Source: Deltaproteobacteria bacterium (GTDB lineage: Bacteria; Desulfobacterota; Desulfobacteria; Desulfobacterales; BuS5). Taken from it: a DNA stretch of 10,460 nucleotides. Shown here piece by piece: positions 1 through 6,822 of the stretch; position 1 is the first letter of the stretch, and each line of letters starts with the position of its first letter. Below the pieces are notes generated by a model, which worked only from the letters and a program-made list of their open reading frames with translations, was not told the origin of the DNA and searched no databases. The stretch is taken from NCBI GenBank assembly GCA_021157555.1, contig JAGGWL010000195.1, positions 1 through 10,460 on the forward strand, read 5' to 3'. Made by a program: the position numbers and the translations under genes.

Positions 1-29
1 TAAAGCATACTGCTCAAAAGGACTTTAAG

Positions 30-44
30 GCGGGCTTTGCCCGC
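30..44. repeat. Short GC-rich perfect hairpin
   Basis: GCGGGC and GCCCGC form a perfect 6-bp stem around a TTT loop. It stands out in an AT-rich background. Neither strand has a clean T-run directly after the stem, so it is not a convincing intrinsic terminator by itself. It could be the remnant of an intergenic repeat or part of the 3' end of a gene outside the window. The remainder of bases 1-130 contains no gene I can support. Confidence 0.4.
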
Positions 45-81
45 ACAGCTTGCACGGAAAACAATTTGTTTTTCCAAACTG

Positions 82-104
82 AAAAAAACGTATGACATTG
101 TCAT
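82..104 (-). terminator. Possible weak intrinsic terminator of the arsenate reductase fusion gene
   Basis: Read on the minus strand about 27 bases after the stop of the gene ending at 131, a perfect dyad (ATGACA, one base, TGTCAT at 92-104) is followed by ACG and then seven T residues (88-82). The order stem then T-run is right for a rho-independent terminator, but the stem is short and AT-rich and there are three bases before the T-run, so efficiency would be low. A second imperfect hairpin lies just beyond at 56-75. Confidence 0.3.
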
Positions 105-130
105 CGGGTTGCTGATTAATAAAATCGAAT

Positions 131-1135
131 TTAGCGTGAATATTTATACATAACTACAGGCTCGACCCCAAAATTCTTAATCAATTCTATTACTTTGTTC
201 TCAATGTTATCACGTATTCTTCGTATAAAATCAATTGATTCACCTGCAGGATCGGGCAAATCCCAGTCTACTTTCTCAGCGCCGGATACAGCAGGACACT
301 CTTCTCCGCAACCCATTGTAATAATATAGTCAGGTTTTATGTCCGCAATGGCGGTATCAATGCTTTCGGGAATACGAAAAGCCATATCAATTCCTTTTTC
401 GGCCATAACTTCTACCATTACAGAATTTATTTTATTCGCCGGATTGCTTCCTCCTGATAATACCTCAAGCTTGTCCCCTGCCATATACTGGGCAAAAGAG
501 GCTGCCATTTGACTTCTACAGGCATTCTCCTTGCAAGCAAAGAGTATCTTTTTTCTTTTAATAAGTGGATTGAGGAGTTTTTTAACCTCTTCTTTTACTT
601 CTTTTAAAACAGTAGGATGCTTTTCCATATCTCCAGGTTTTTCTATCCGCCTGTATGCCAGTATATCATCAAAACTTGTCCCAACAGCATCAAAAAAATA
701 TTTGGATGTAAGAATAATACCATCAAAAAGATTATTTCCTTTTGTAGCGCCGAGTGACAGTAGAAAACCATGTCTGCTTTTTCGTCCAGGATCTATCAAC
801 TTTAATTTGTATTTCCTTGACCATAGTGTTTGGCTTCGGTCTATAATGGCTTTAAGTTGTGATGGGGCATTGTAAAAAAACATGGGGGTTGACACCACTA
901 TAAGGTCTGCTTTACGAAAAAGAGGAAAAAGATCAGTACTCATTTTATCCTTAATAATACATACCCCTTTTTTCTCACAATAAGCGCAACCTTTGCAAGG
1001 TGCAATATCCTGTTCCGAAGCTACAACCACTTTTGTTTGTGCACCCAGACTTTTTGCCTCATCCATGAAAATAGATAAAAGATAATTTGTATTCCCGTTT
1101 TTTCGAGGACTTCCCATTAAACCCAGTACCAGCAT
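131..1135 (-). CDS. Fusion of iron-sulfur flavoprotein-like NAD(P)H:FMN reductase and thioredoxin-type arsenate reductase
   Basis: A 334-residue cytoplasmic protein with two domains. Residues 1-190 form a flavodoxin-like NADPH-dependent FMN reductase domain: GSPRKNGNT (8-16) is the flavin phosphate loop, and C47-x2-C50-x2-C53-x5-C59 matches the compact cysteine motif of iron-sulfur flavoproteins, which bind a 4Fe-4S cluster. Residues 195-325 match thioredoxin-coupled arsenate reductases and low-molecular-weight tyrosine phosphatases. The P-loop is C201-x5-R207-S, the resolving cysteines are probably C276 and C280 in MGCGEECP, and the DPAG motif (295-298) carries the general-acid aspartate. 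All key residues are present in both halves, so both are probably active. I infer arsenate reduction, with the flavin/Fe-S half as a possible built-in electron source; the electron path is not proven. The ATG start is preceded by AGGAG (1145-1149, complement) at good spacing. No ArsR, ArsB or Acr3 gene is visible nearby. The arsenate substrate itself is a family-level assignment. Confidence 0.85.
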   Translation of the reverse strand: MLVLGLMGSPRKNGNTNYLLSIFMDEAKSLGAQTKVVVASEQDIAPCKGCAYCEKKGVCIIKDKMSTDLFPLFRKADLIVVSTPMFFYNAPSQLKAIIDRSQTLWSRKYKLKLIDPGRKSRHGFLLSLGATKGNNLFDGIILTSKYFFDAVGTSFDDILAYRRIEKPGDMEKHPTVLKEVKEEVKKLLNPLIKRKKILFACKENACRSQMAASFAQYMAGDKLEVLSGGSNPANKINSVMVEVMAEKGIDMAFRIPESIDTAIADIKPDYIITMGCGEECPAVSGAEKVDWDLPDPAGESIDFIRRIRDNIENKVIELIKNFGVEPVVMYKYSR

Positions 1136-1173
1136 TATATTTTGCTCCTATTATTTTGTCCCAAGCCCTAAAT

Positions 1174-1211
1174 AGTGATACTACAATAGTATTACCACTG
1201 TGTGTTTGCAA
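1174..1211 (-). promoter_or_regulatory. Possible promoter with overlapping operator-like dyad for the arsenate reductase fusion gene
   Basis: On the minus strand TTGCAA (1211-1206) and TATTGT (1188-1183) are separated by 17 bases; each matches four of six positions of the sigma-70 consensus. A dyad overlaps the -10 element: AGTG-ATACTA (1174-1183) pairs with TAGTAT-CACT (1187-1192 and 1196-1199), with a three-base bulge. A repressor bound there would block transcription. A start near 1176 gives a leader of about 40 bases ending in the AGGAG site. ArsR-type control is only a suggestion, as no regulator gene is present in the window. Confidence 0.35.
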
Positions 1212-1251
1212 TACTTTTTTTGACAATTCGAGCTATAATACCGCTGCACCC

Positions 1252-1371
1252 TTCGCCTCCATCTGGCTGGGTCTAAGACTTGTCAAACGATTTACTACAT
1301 GATACGTTTGACTCACTTTTAAAAACATGTGCTGTGCCAGGCACACAACAAGGCTAAGGAACGGAGGCGAA
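1252..1371. repeat. Intergenic region with nested inverted repeats upstream of xseA
   Basis: The stretch between the divergent genes (1136-1502) has no supportable gene. It carries a perfect 8-base inverted repeat, GTCAAACG (1282-1289) and CGTTTGAC (1305-1312). A 9-base inverted repeat lies outside it, TTCGCCTCC (1252-1260) and GGAGGCGAA (1363-1371). A small perfect palindrome TGTGCC-A-GGCACA (1333-1345) sits in the right half. The two larger pairs do not share a centre, so this is either a degraded palindromic element with an insertion in its right arm, or separate operator-like sites. I could not identify a convincing plus-strand promoter for xseA here. Confidence 0.35.
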
Positions 1372-1502
1372 ATAACTTCCCCAGGTAGGCGCATAGATTT
1401 AGGTCAGGTTTGTTTGATCTGCCCGATCTTAAACAGGTGCAAAAGTTGTATCAGCGCTTAAAATGTAAAGTTATTTTTGTGCGAGCCCTTAATAAACAAT
1501 AT

Positions 1503-2858
1503 ATGCAACGTAAAACATACACAGTTTCAGAAATAACTTCCGACATTAAAGTTTTGCTTGAAGAAGAATTTCCTTTTATATGGGTTTCAGGTGAAATATC
1601 GAACTTTAGCATTCCATATTCAGGTCACTATTATTTTACTTTAAAAGATGATCACTCCCAGATCAGCTCAGTAATGTTCCGCGGTCAGAATCGTTCTTTA
1701 AAATTTGTCCCTGAAAATGGAATGGTAATAACCGGCTTCGGCAGGATTAGCGTTTATGAGCCTCGCGGCACATATCAGATGATTTTTGAGTATTTGGAGC
1801 CGATGGGTGCAGGAGCTTTACAAAAAGCTTTTGAACAGCTTAAAAATCGTCTTGCAAAGGAAGGCCTGTTCGACAAAAAATATAAGCTTCTTTTTCCCTT
1901 TTTACCAAAAAAAATAGGTATTGTAACATCCCTTAGTGGAGCAGTTCTCCATGATATTCTTAAAGTTATTGATAGACGATTTCCGAATATTCATGTTGAG
2001 ATCACACCTTGTAAGGTTCAGGGCTACGGTGCGGAAAAAGAGATTGAAGCGGGCCTGAAACTGCTGAACGCCAGGCCGCCGGACAAACAGGCAGATCTTA
2101 TCATAGTGGCCAGAGGCGGCGGAGCGCTGGAAGATCTTGCTGCCTTTAATTCGGAGGATGTTGCGCGGGCAACATTTGCATCAAAAATTCCTGTTATATC
2201 TGCTGTAGGGCACGAAACAGATTATACAATTTGTGATTTTACCGCCGACCTTCGTGCTCCGACCCCTTCAGCAGCGGCAGAGATTGCCGTGCCGCAAAAA
2301 GATGAACTTGAAAAAAGATGTTATGATCTCTTGAGAAGCCTTAAGGTAAATTTTTATAACAATATAGAGCAAAAAAATACCATGCTGAAGAGCCTCTCTA
2401 ACCGACTCATTGACCCTGAAAAAAAACTTGTAGATTTAAGGCTGAAAACAGATGATATTACCTCGCGTCTGGTGAGGATTATTTTTAACAATTTAAAAGA
2501 AAAACAAAAAGATGTAAAATGGCGTGTTCAAATACTACAGGCAAAGAGTCCTTTAAAATTAATAATGAGCCTTGATGAAAAACTTGAACAGGTTAATTAT
2601 GCTTTATCAAATTTTGCAAAAATATATCTGATCAACAAACGTACGCTTCTCAAAGAGCTGTCTGTAAGGCTGCAAGCTGTAAATCCGGATTCAATCCTTG
2701 ATAGAGGATACAGCATTACAAGAACTATACCTGAAAGAATAGTTGTCAAAGATGCCTCATCTGTGGCAATAAGTGACAAGCTTGAAATCATCGTTCGCAA
2801 GGGAACAATAATATGTAAGGTAGAGGGGAAAACCAATAATGGCAAAACAAACATTTGA
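1503..2858 (+). CDS. xseA: Exodeoxyribonuclease VII large subunit
   Basis: Catalytic subunit of exonuclease VII, which degrades single-stranded DNA in both directions to short oligonucleotides and works with several copies of XseB. From ATG 1503 the protein has 451 residues, close to the 456 of E. coli XseA. The N-terminal OB-fold (about residues 5-100) has the family signature around FPFIWVSGEISNF and SGHYYFTLKD. The catalytic core has SLSGAVLHD (D151), ARGGGALEDL (R204) and SAVGHETD (H237, D240). These fall almost exactly at the positions of the important E. coli residues D155, R205, H238 and D241. A long helical coiled-coil region follows (about 260-400), as usual. The frame stays open upstream to TTG 1410, but those 31 extra residues resemble nothing in the family. 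No strong Shine-Dalgarno site precedes ATG 1503, so the start rests on family alignment. The 3' end overlaps xseB by 20 bases. Confidence 0.95.
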   Translation: MQRKTYTVSEITSDIKVLLEEEFPFIWVSGEISNFSIPYSGHYYFTLKDDHSQISSVMFRGQNRSLKFVPENGMVITGFGRISVYEPRGTYQMIFEYLEPMGAGALQKAFEQLKNRLAKEGLFDKKYKLLFPFLPKKIGIVTSLSGAVLHDILKVIDRRFPNIHVEITPCKVQGYGAEKEIEAGLKLLNARPPDKQADLIIVARGGGALEDLAAFNSEDVARATFASKIPVISAVGHETDYTICDFTADLRAPTPSAAAEIAVPQKDELEKRCYDLLRSLKVNFYNNIEQKNTMLKSLSNRLIDPEKKLVDLRLKTDDITSRLVRIIFNNLKEKQKDVKWRVQILQAKSPLKLIMSLDEKLEQVNYALSNFAKIYLINKRTLLKELSVRLQAVNPDSILDRGYSITRTIPERIVVKDASSVAISDKLEIIVRKGTIICKVEGKTNNGKTNI

Positions 2859-3060
2859 ACAGGCAATAAATAAGCTGGAACAGATAGTCAAGGATATGGA
2901 AACCGGAGATCTTCCTCTTGAACAAACGCTTAAAAAATTTGAAGAAGGTGTAAAATTATCAAAATTCTGTTCCTGTAAACTTGATGAAACTGAAAAAAAA
3001 ATAACCGTTCTGCTGGGTGATACTCAAGGAAACGTAACTGAAAAACCCTTTACTCCCTAA
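2839..3060 (+). CDS. xseB: Exodeoxyribonuclease VII small subunit
   Basis: A 73-residue protein of the usual XseB size. It forms a two-helix hairpin that binds the helical arm of XseA and is needed for a working exonuclease VII. The family pattern is clear: FEQAINKLEQIVKDMETG (residues 5-22), the LPLEQTLKKFEEGVKLS segment, then a cysteine- and charge-rich second helix ending near VLLG. The ATG lies inside the end of xseA, 20 bases before the xseA stop has been read, and is preceded by AGAGGGG (2822-2828) at a suitable distance. Translational coupling to xseA is therefore likely, which would suit a multi-subunit enzyme. The ispA start lies nine bases after its stop. Confidence 0.95.
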   Translation: MAKQTFEQAINKLEQIVKDMETGDLPLEQTLKKFEEGVKLSKFCSCKLDETEKKITVLLGDTQGNVTEKPFTP

Positions 3061-3069
3061 AACTTTATT

Positions 3070-3975
3070 ATGTTCAATTTTAAAGAATATCTTGTTGAAA
3101 AACAAGAAATTATAAATAATTCTCTTGTAAATTTGCTTGACACTTTTCCGCTTTACAGCCGGCTTATGCAGGCTGTAAAATATTCCCTCATGGCTGGAGG
3201 AAAAAGAGTCCGGCCAATACTCTGTATTGCTGCATGTGAAGCCGTTCATGGCGAACTTCAAAATGTTCTGCCAATTGCCTGCGCAATTGAAATGATTCAC
3301 ACCTATTCATTAATTCACGATGATCTGCCTGCCATGGATAATGACAACCTGCGCAGAGGCAAGCCCACATGCCATATTCAATTTGACGAAGCCACTGCGA
3401 TACTTGCCGGTGATGCTTTGCTTACTCTTGCATTCCAGATTTTATCTTCAGCAGACAGCTTTCAAGGCCATCACAATGAAGATCATAACGCTGTTACGCG
3501 GCTGACAATTATAAAAATATTATCTGACGCAGCAGGCTGTAATGGTATGGTCGAAGGACAGATGTTAGATATTTCATCAGAGGCGAAACTTCTTGATTTA
3601 GATAAGCTTGAACATATGCATTCATTAAAGACCGGAGCACTGATAGAAGCTTCAGTGTGTGCAGGCGCAATTTCAGGAGGCTGCAATGCTAAAAAATTAG
3701 AACATCTTTCATCCTATGCAAAAAAAACAGGGCTTGCATTTCAAATTATAGACGATATTCTTGATGTTGAAGGAGATCCGCTGGTTATGGGTAAGTGCGC
3801 AGGCACAGATGAGAACCGAAACAAAAACACATATCCGTCTCTTATGGGATTAAAAAATTCTAAAATATTAGCTGAAAAGCTTATCTCGGATGCCTTGAAT
3901 TTACTTGATATCTTTGATAACAGCGCCGATCCTCTTAGAGGAATTGCAGGTTATATTATTGATAGAAACAGATAG
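3070..3975 (+). CDS. ispA: Farnesyl diphosphate synthase / short-chain polyprenyl synthase
   Basis: A 301-residue cytoplasmic prenyltransferase that condenses isopentenyl diphosphate with allylic diphosphates to make geranyl and farnesyl diphosphate, the precursors of quinone tails and undecaprenyl phosphate. The first aspartate-rich motif is DDLPAMD (D84, D85, D90) followed by LRRGKPT. The second is DDILD (D228, D229, D232). GGKRVRP (43-49) and KTG (187-189) supply the diphosphate-binding basic residues. The two-residue insertion in the first motif, and H77-T78-Y79 just before it, are typical of bacterial IspA enzymes. The end, YIIDRNR, matches the family C-terminus (commonly YIVDRxx). ATG 3070 has no obvious Shine-Dalgarno, suggesting coupling to xseB nine bases upstream. 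Exact chain length (C10, C15 or C20) cannot be settled from sequence; farnesyl is the best guess. Confidence 0.93.
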   Translation: MFNFKEYLVEKQEIINNSLVNLLDTFPLYSRLMQAVKYSLMAGGKRVRPILCIAACEAVHGELQNVLPIACAIEMIHTYSLIHDDLPAMDNDNLRRGKPTCHIQFDEATAILAGDALLTLAFQILSSADSFQGHHNEDHNAVTRLTIIKILSDAAGCNGMVEGQMLDISSEAKLLDLDKLEHMHSLKTGALIEASVCAGAISGGCNAKKLEHLSSYAKKTGLAFQIIDDILDVEGDPLVMGKCAGTDENRNKNTYPSLMGLKNSKILAEKLISDALNLLDIFDNSADPLRGIAGYIIDRNR

Positions 3976-3996
3976 AAACTCAGCAAAAAATAAATT

Positions 3997-4146
3997 TATG
4001 AGCCAATTTCAAAACGCCCACTTTTGCCCGATCTCTGCGTCAGACAAAAATTTTAATCCTCGAAATACTTAATGTATTCCTGTGGTTAAATTTTTTGCCT
4101 TCCTTGACCTCGAACAAAATTGAACATTTTGAAACTGGCTCTCATA
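3997..4146. repeat. About 150-bp imperfect palindrome (ERIC/MITE-like intergenic repeat) between ispA and dxs
   Basis: The whole gap between ispA and the dxs start folds back on itself. The outer arms TATGAG (3997-4002) and CTCATA (4141-4146) pair. After a two-base bulge, CCAATTTCAAAA (4003-4014) pairs with TTTTGAAACTGG (4127-4138) with one mismatch. Pairing continues with several C/T differences through the TTTTG and CG blocks to an inner stem (AGACAAAAA at about 4042-4050 with TTTTTTGCCT at 4091-4100). It ends in a hairpin AATAC-TTAAT-GTATT (4064-4078). Most mismatches are of the kind that leave G-U pairs in RNA. Size, position inside an operon and full-length dyad symmetry resemble ERIC-type elements. 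The right arm extends into the open frame upstream of dxs. Whether copies exist elsewhere in the genome cannot be seen here. Confidence 0.75.
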
Positions 4147-4147
4147 T

Positions 4148-4166
4148 AAGGATTTACACAATATTG
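4148..4166 (+). promoter_or_regulatory. Ribosome binding site and TTG start that fix the dxs N-terminus
   Basis: AAGGA (4148-4152) lies 11 bases before TTG 4164. This is the only Shine-Dalgarno-like site near a start codon that gives the usual Dxs N-terminus. It sits immediately after the outer end of the palindromic repeat, so the repeat does not occupy it in linear sequence, although folding of the repeat in the mRNA would bring the stem base right next to it. Confidence 0.5.
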
Positions 4167-6044
4167 AATTTTTTAGAAAAAATAGAATCGCCGGCAGATC
4201 TTAAACTTCTTTCACGATCTGATCTTCCCGAGCTTGCCAGGGAAATACGAAAAACAATAGTGGATGTGGTCTCAAAAAACGGCGGGCATCTTGCATCAAG
4301 CCTTGGAGCCGTTGAACTTGCCATAGCAATACATTATGTATTTGATGCACCTGATGATAAAATTATCTGGGATGTGGGGCACCAGTCTTACCCTCACAAA
4401 CTCCTTACAGGCAGGCGGAAGATGTTTCATACTCTTCGGCAATATAAAGGGCTAAGCGGATTTACACGTATCAGCGAAAGTCCGTATGATGCATTTTCAA
4501 CCGGCCACAGTGGTACATCCATATCCGCAGGTCTTGGCATGGCCTGTGCACAGCGCTTTCAAAAAAAACATTCCAAAGTTATTGCGGTAATAGGCGACGG
4601 CTCCATGACCTCTGGCCTGGCCTATGAAGGGCTGAATCAGGCCGGAGATATCCACAAAAGCCTTATTGTAATCCTTAATGATAACGATATGTCGATCTCT
4701 CATAATGTTGGAGCCTTATCTTCATTTCTCAGCCGTAAATTGTCCTCACAAAGACTGCAAAGTTTAAGAAAAGAGTTCGGTGAATTTCTAAAATCTTTGC
4801 CAAAAGTAGGGGGCGATATCTACCATCTGGCAAAACGTTCGGAAGAATCATTCAAGTCATTTGTAACACCGGGAATACTCTTTGAAGCATTTAATTTTGA
4901 ATATTTCGGGCCTATTAACGGCCACAGATTGAATCACCTGATAGATATACTCAATAATGTCAAATGCCTTGATGAACCGGTTTTGCTCCATGTTACAACA
5001 AAAAAAGGGAAAGGCTACCCGCCGGCGGAGAAAAATCCGGTCTATTTTCATGGTGTCGGAAGTTTTGAAGTAAAAACCGGCAATAGTTCCGGTAAAAAAA
5101 GTTCAAAGCCCACATATACCCAGGTTTTTGGGGAAACAATGGTAAAGCTTGCCCAAAAAGATGAAAAAATTATAGCCGTCACCGCTGCCATGCCGGAAGG
5201 CACCGGACTCGCCAATTTTGCCGATACTTTTCCGGATCGTTTTTTTGATGTGGGAATTGCGGAGCAGCACGGGGTTACTTTTGCGGCCGGACTTGCAGCA
5301 GGAGGACTAAAACCTGTGGTGGCTGTTTATTCAACCTTTTTACAAAGAGCCTATGACCAAATAATTCATGACGTATGCCTGGAAGCGATCCCGGTTGTTT
5401 TTGCCATTGACAGGGGAGGGATTGTAGGTGAAGATGGTGCTACTCATCACGGGTTATTCGATTTTTCATATCTCAGAAGCCTTCCCAACATGGTTGTAAT
5501 GGCCCCTAAAGATGAGAATGAGCTTTGCCGAATGCTTGTAACGGCAATTTCACATAACGGACCCATTGCTTTTAGATATCCCCGTGGAGCAGCAACAGGG
5601 GCAGTGGTTGATCAAGAGCCGACTCCCATAACCATTGGCCAGGGCGAAATATTAAAAAATGGCAATGACCTGCTTATCCTCGCCATTGGCCGATCGGTCT
5701 GCGATGCTCTTGATGCCCATGCCATTCTGGGGGAAAAGGGTATTTCGGCAACTATAGTTAACTGCAGATTCGTAAAACCGATTGATTCTGACCTGATTTG
5801 CTCTTTAGCCAAAAAGATTCCGCACATTATAACAGTCGAGGAAAATGTTCTGCAGGGAGGTTTTGGAAGTGCGGTGCTGGAATGCTTATGCGATAACGGA
5901 GTATCAGGATTTAATATTAAAAGGATTGGGATAGATGATACCTTTGTTGAGCATGGTTCTCAGGATATTTTAAGATCAAAATACGGTATTGATGTTTCCG
6001 CTATTGTCGATGCAGCAGTCAAGCTTTGCGTAAAAGATGCCTGA
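4164..6044 (+). CDS. dxs: 1-deoxy-D-xylulose-5-phosphate synthase
   Basis: Thiamine-diphosphate enzyme that joins pyruvate and glyceraldehyde 3-phosphate, the first step of the MEP isoprenoid pathway; it also feeds thiamine and pyridoxal synthesis. From TTG 4164 the protein has 626 residues, the usual length. Visible motifs: DVGHQSYPHK with substrate H73; the thiamine-diphosphate/Mg motif GDGS (144-147) to NDN (172-174); DVGIAEQH with catalytic E367; YSTFLQRAYDQ; DRGGIVGEDGATHHG; and FRYPRG for phosphate binding. The C-terminal transketolase domain is complete. The frame is open up to TTG 4095, but the extra 23 residues are mostly encoded by the arm of the palindromic repeat and match no Dxs N-terminus. 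The conserved part starts at FLEKIESPADLK, so the shorter form is preferred. It overlaps tlyA by eight bases. Its product pathway supplies the substrates of IspA upstream. Confidence 0.95.
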   Translation: MNFLEKIESPADLKLLSRSDLPELAREIRKTIVDVVSKNGGHLASSLGAVELAIAIHYVFDAPDDKIIWDVGHQSYPHKLLTGRRKMFHTLRQYKGLSGFTRISESPYDAFSTGHSGTSISAGLGMACAQRFQKKHSKVIAVIGDGSMTSGLAYEGLNQAGDIHKSLIVILNDNDMSISHNVGALSSFLSRKLSSQRLQSLRKEFGEFLKSLPKVGGDIYHLAKRSEESFKSFVTPGILFEAFNFEYFGPINGHRLNHLIDILNNVKCLDEPVLLHVTTKKGKGYPPAEKNPVYFHGVGSFEVKTGNSSGKKSSKPTYTQVFGETMVKLAQKDEKIIAVTAAMPEGTGLANFADTFPDRFFDVGIAEQHGVTFAAGLAAGGLKPVVAVYSTFLQRAYDQIIHDVCLEAIPVVFAIDRGGIVGEDGATHHGLFDFSYLRSLPNMVVMAPKDENELCRMLVTAISHNGPIAFRYPRGAATGAVVDQEPTPITIGQGEILKNGNDLLILAIGRSVCDALDAHAILGEKGISATIVNCRFVKPIDSDLICSLAKKIPHIITVEENVLQGGFGSAVLECLCDNGVSGFNIKRIGIDDTFVEHGSQDILRSKYGIDVSAIVDAAVKLCVKDA

Positions 6045-6807
6045 AAATAAAAGAAGACCACAAAAACAAAGATTGGATATGCTGGTTCTGAAAAAAGGCC
6101 TGGCTCAAACCAGAAGCAGGGCGATATCTCTTATCATGGCAGGCAAGGTGCTGGTTAATAAAATGCCGGCCTGCAAACCTGAAACATTAGCATCATCTTC
6201 TGATAACATTATTATTAAAGGTAACGACCTGCCTTATGTCGGACGTGGCGGTCTTAAGCTTGAAAAAGCTTTGAAATCTTTTGATATTTGTGTCAAAGAT
6301 TATATATGTCTTGATATAGGCGCATCTACCGGCGGTTTTACTGACTGCCTGCTTCAAAAAGGTGCCAAAAAAGTTTTTGCGGTGGATGTAGGTTACGGAC
6401 AATTAGCATGGAAACTGAGGCAGGATCCCCGTGTTATTGTTGTAGAACGAACAAATATCCGGTATATGACTTTAGATGTTATTCCTGTTCCTGTAGACCT
6501 TGTAACTATAGATGTTTCTTTTATTTCACTTAAAATAGTAGTTCCTGCTGTTCTTAAGTTTATCAAGAAAAATGGCGCCATTATTGCCTTGATAAAACCG
6601 CAGTTCGAAGTGGAAAAGGGTAAAACCGGCAAAGACGGTATTGTAAGGGATCATAATTTACATCAAGATGTTATAAGTACTCTGACGGAATTCTTCATAA
6701 AACAAGGCCTTACGTTCAGCCCTGTCATTTCATCTCCGATTCAAGGAGCAAAAGGAAACAAAGAGTTTTTAATATTTATTTCGTCCCCGTTCCTTAACGC
6801 TGTTTGA
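6037..6807 (+). CDS. tlyA: TlyA-family S4-domain 2'-O-ribose rRNA methyltransferase
   Basis: A 256-residue protein of the TlyA/hemolysin A family. Mycobacterial TlyA methylates C1409 of 16S and C1920 of 23S rRNA; many relatives act on one site only. Residues 11-70 are an S4 RNA-binding domain (RLDMLVLKKGLAQTRSRA, then AGKVLVN). After GRGGLKLEKAL comes a Rossmann methyltransferase with the SAM loop LDIGASTGGFTD (92-103), DVGYGQLAWKLR, and DLVTIDVSFISL. The catalytic tetrad described for TlyA (Lys-Asp-Lys-Glu) is present as K74, D159, K187 and E243, so the enzyme should be active. The name hemolysin is historical and no toxin role is implied. The ATG lies inside the end of dxs in another frame, pointing to translational coupling; dxs-tlyA adjacency is common in several bacterial phyla. 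The next gene starts 15 bases after its stop. Confidence 0.93.
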   Translation: MPENKRRPQKQRLDMLVLKKGLAQTRSRAISLIMAGKVLVNKMPACKPETLASSSDNIIIKGNDLPYVGRGGLKLEKALKSFDICVKDYICLDIGASTGGFTDCLLQKGAKKVFAVDVGYGQLAWKLRQDPRVIVVERTNIRYMTLDVIPVPVDLVTIDVSFISLKIVVPAVLKFIKKNGAIIALIKPQFEVEKGKTGKDGIVRDHNLHQDVISTLTEFFIKQGLTFSPVISSPIQGAKGNKEFLIFISSPFLNAV

Positions 6808-6822
6808 TCATCGAGAAAAAGC

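Noticed and set aside
1220..1239. Consensus-like TTGACA followed by TATAAT on the plus strand upstream of xseA
   Set aside because: The two hexamers are only eight bases apart, far from the 16-18 needed for one sigma-70 promoter, and neither has a good partner at correct distance.
1252..1260. Possible tRNA 3' end suggested by TTCGCCTCCA
   Set aside because: No matching acceptor strand, anticodon arm or T-loop at correct spacing on either strand; the complementary 9-mer is over 100 bases away.
1087..1302. Small plus-strand open frame of 71 codons
   Set aside because: It overlaps the start of the minus-strand fusion gene and its promoter region, and shows no family features or ribosome binding site.
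1410..1502. N-terminal extension of xseA from TTG 1410 (31 residues)
   Set aside because: The extension does not resemble XseA N-termini. With ATG 1503 the length and catalytic residue positions agree closely with E. coli XseA.
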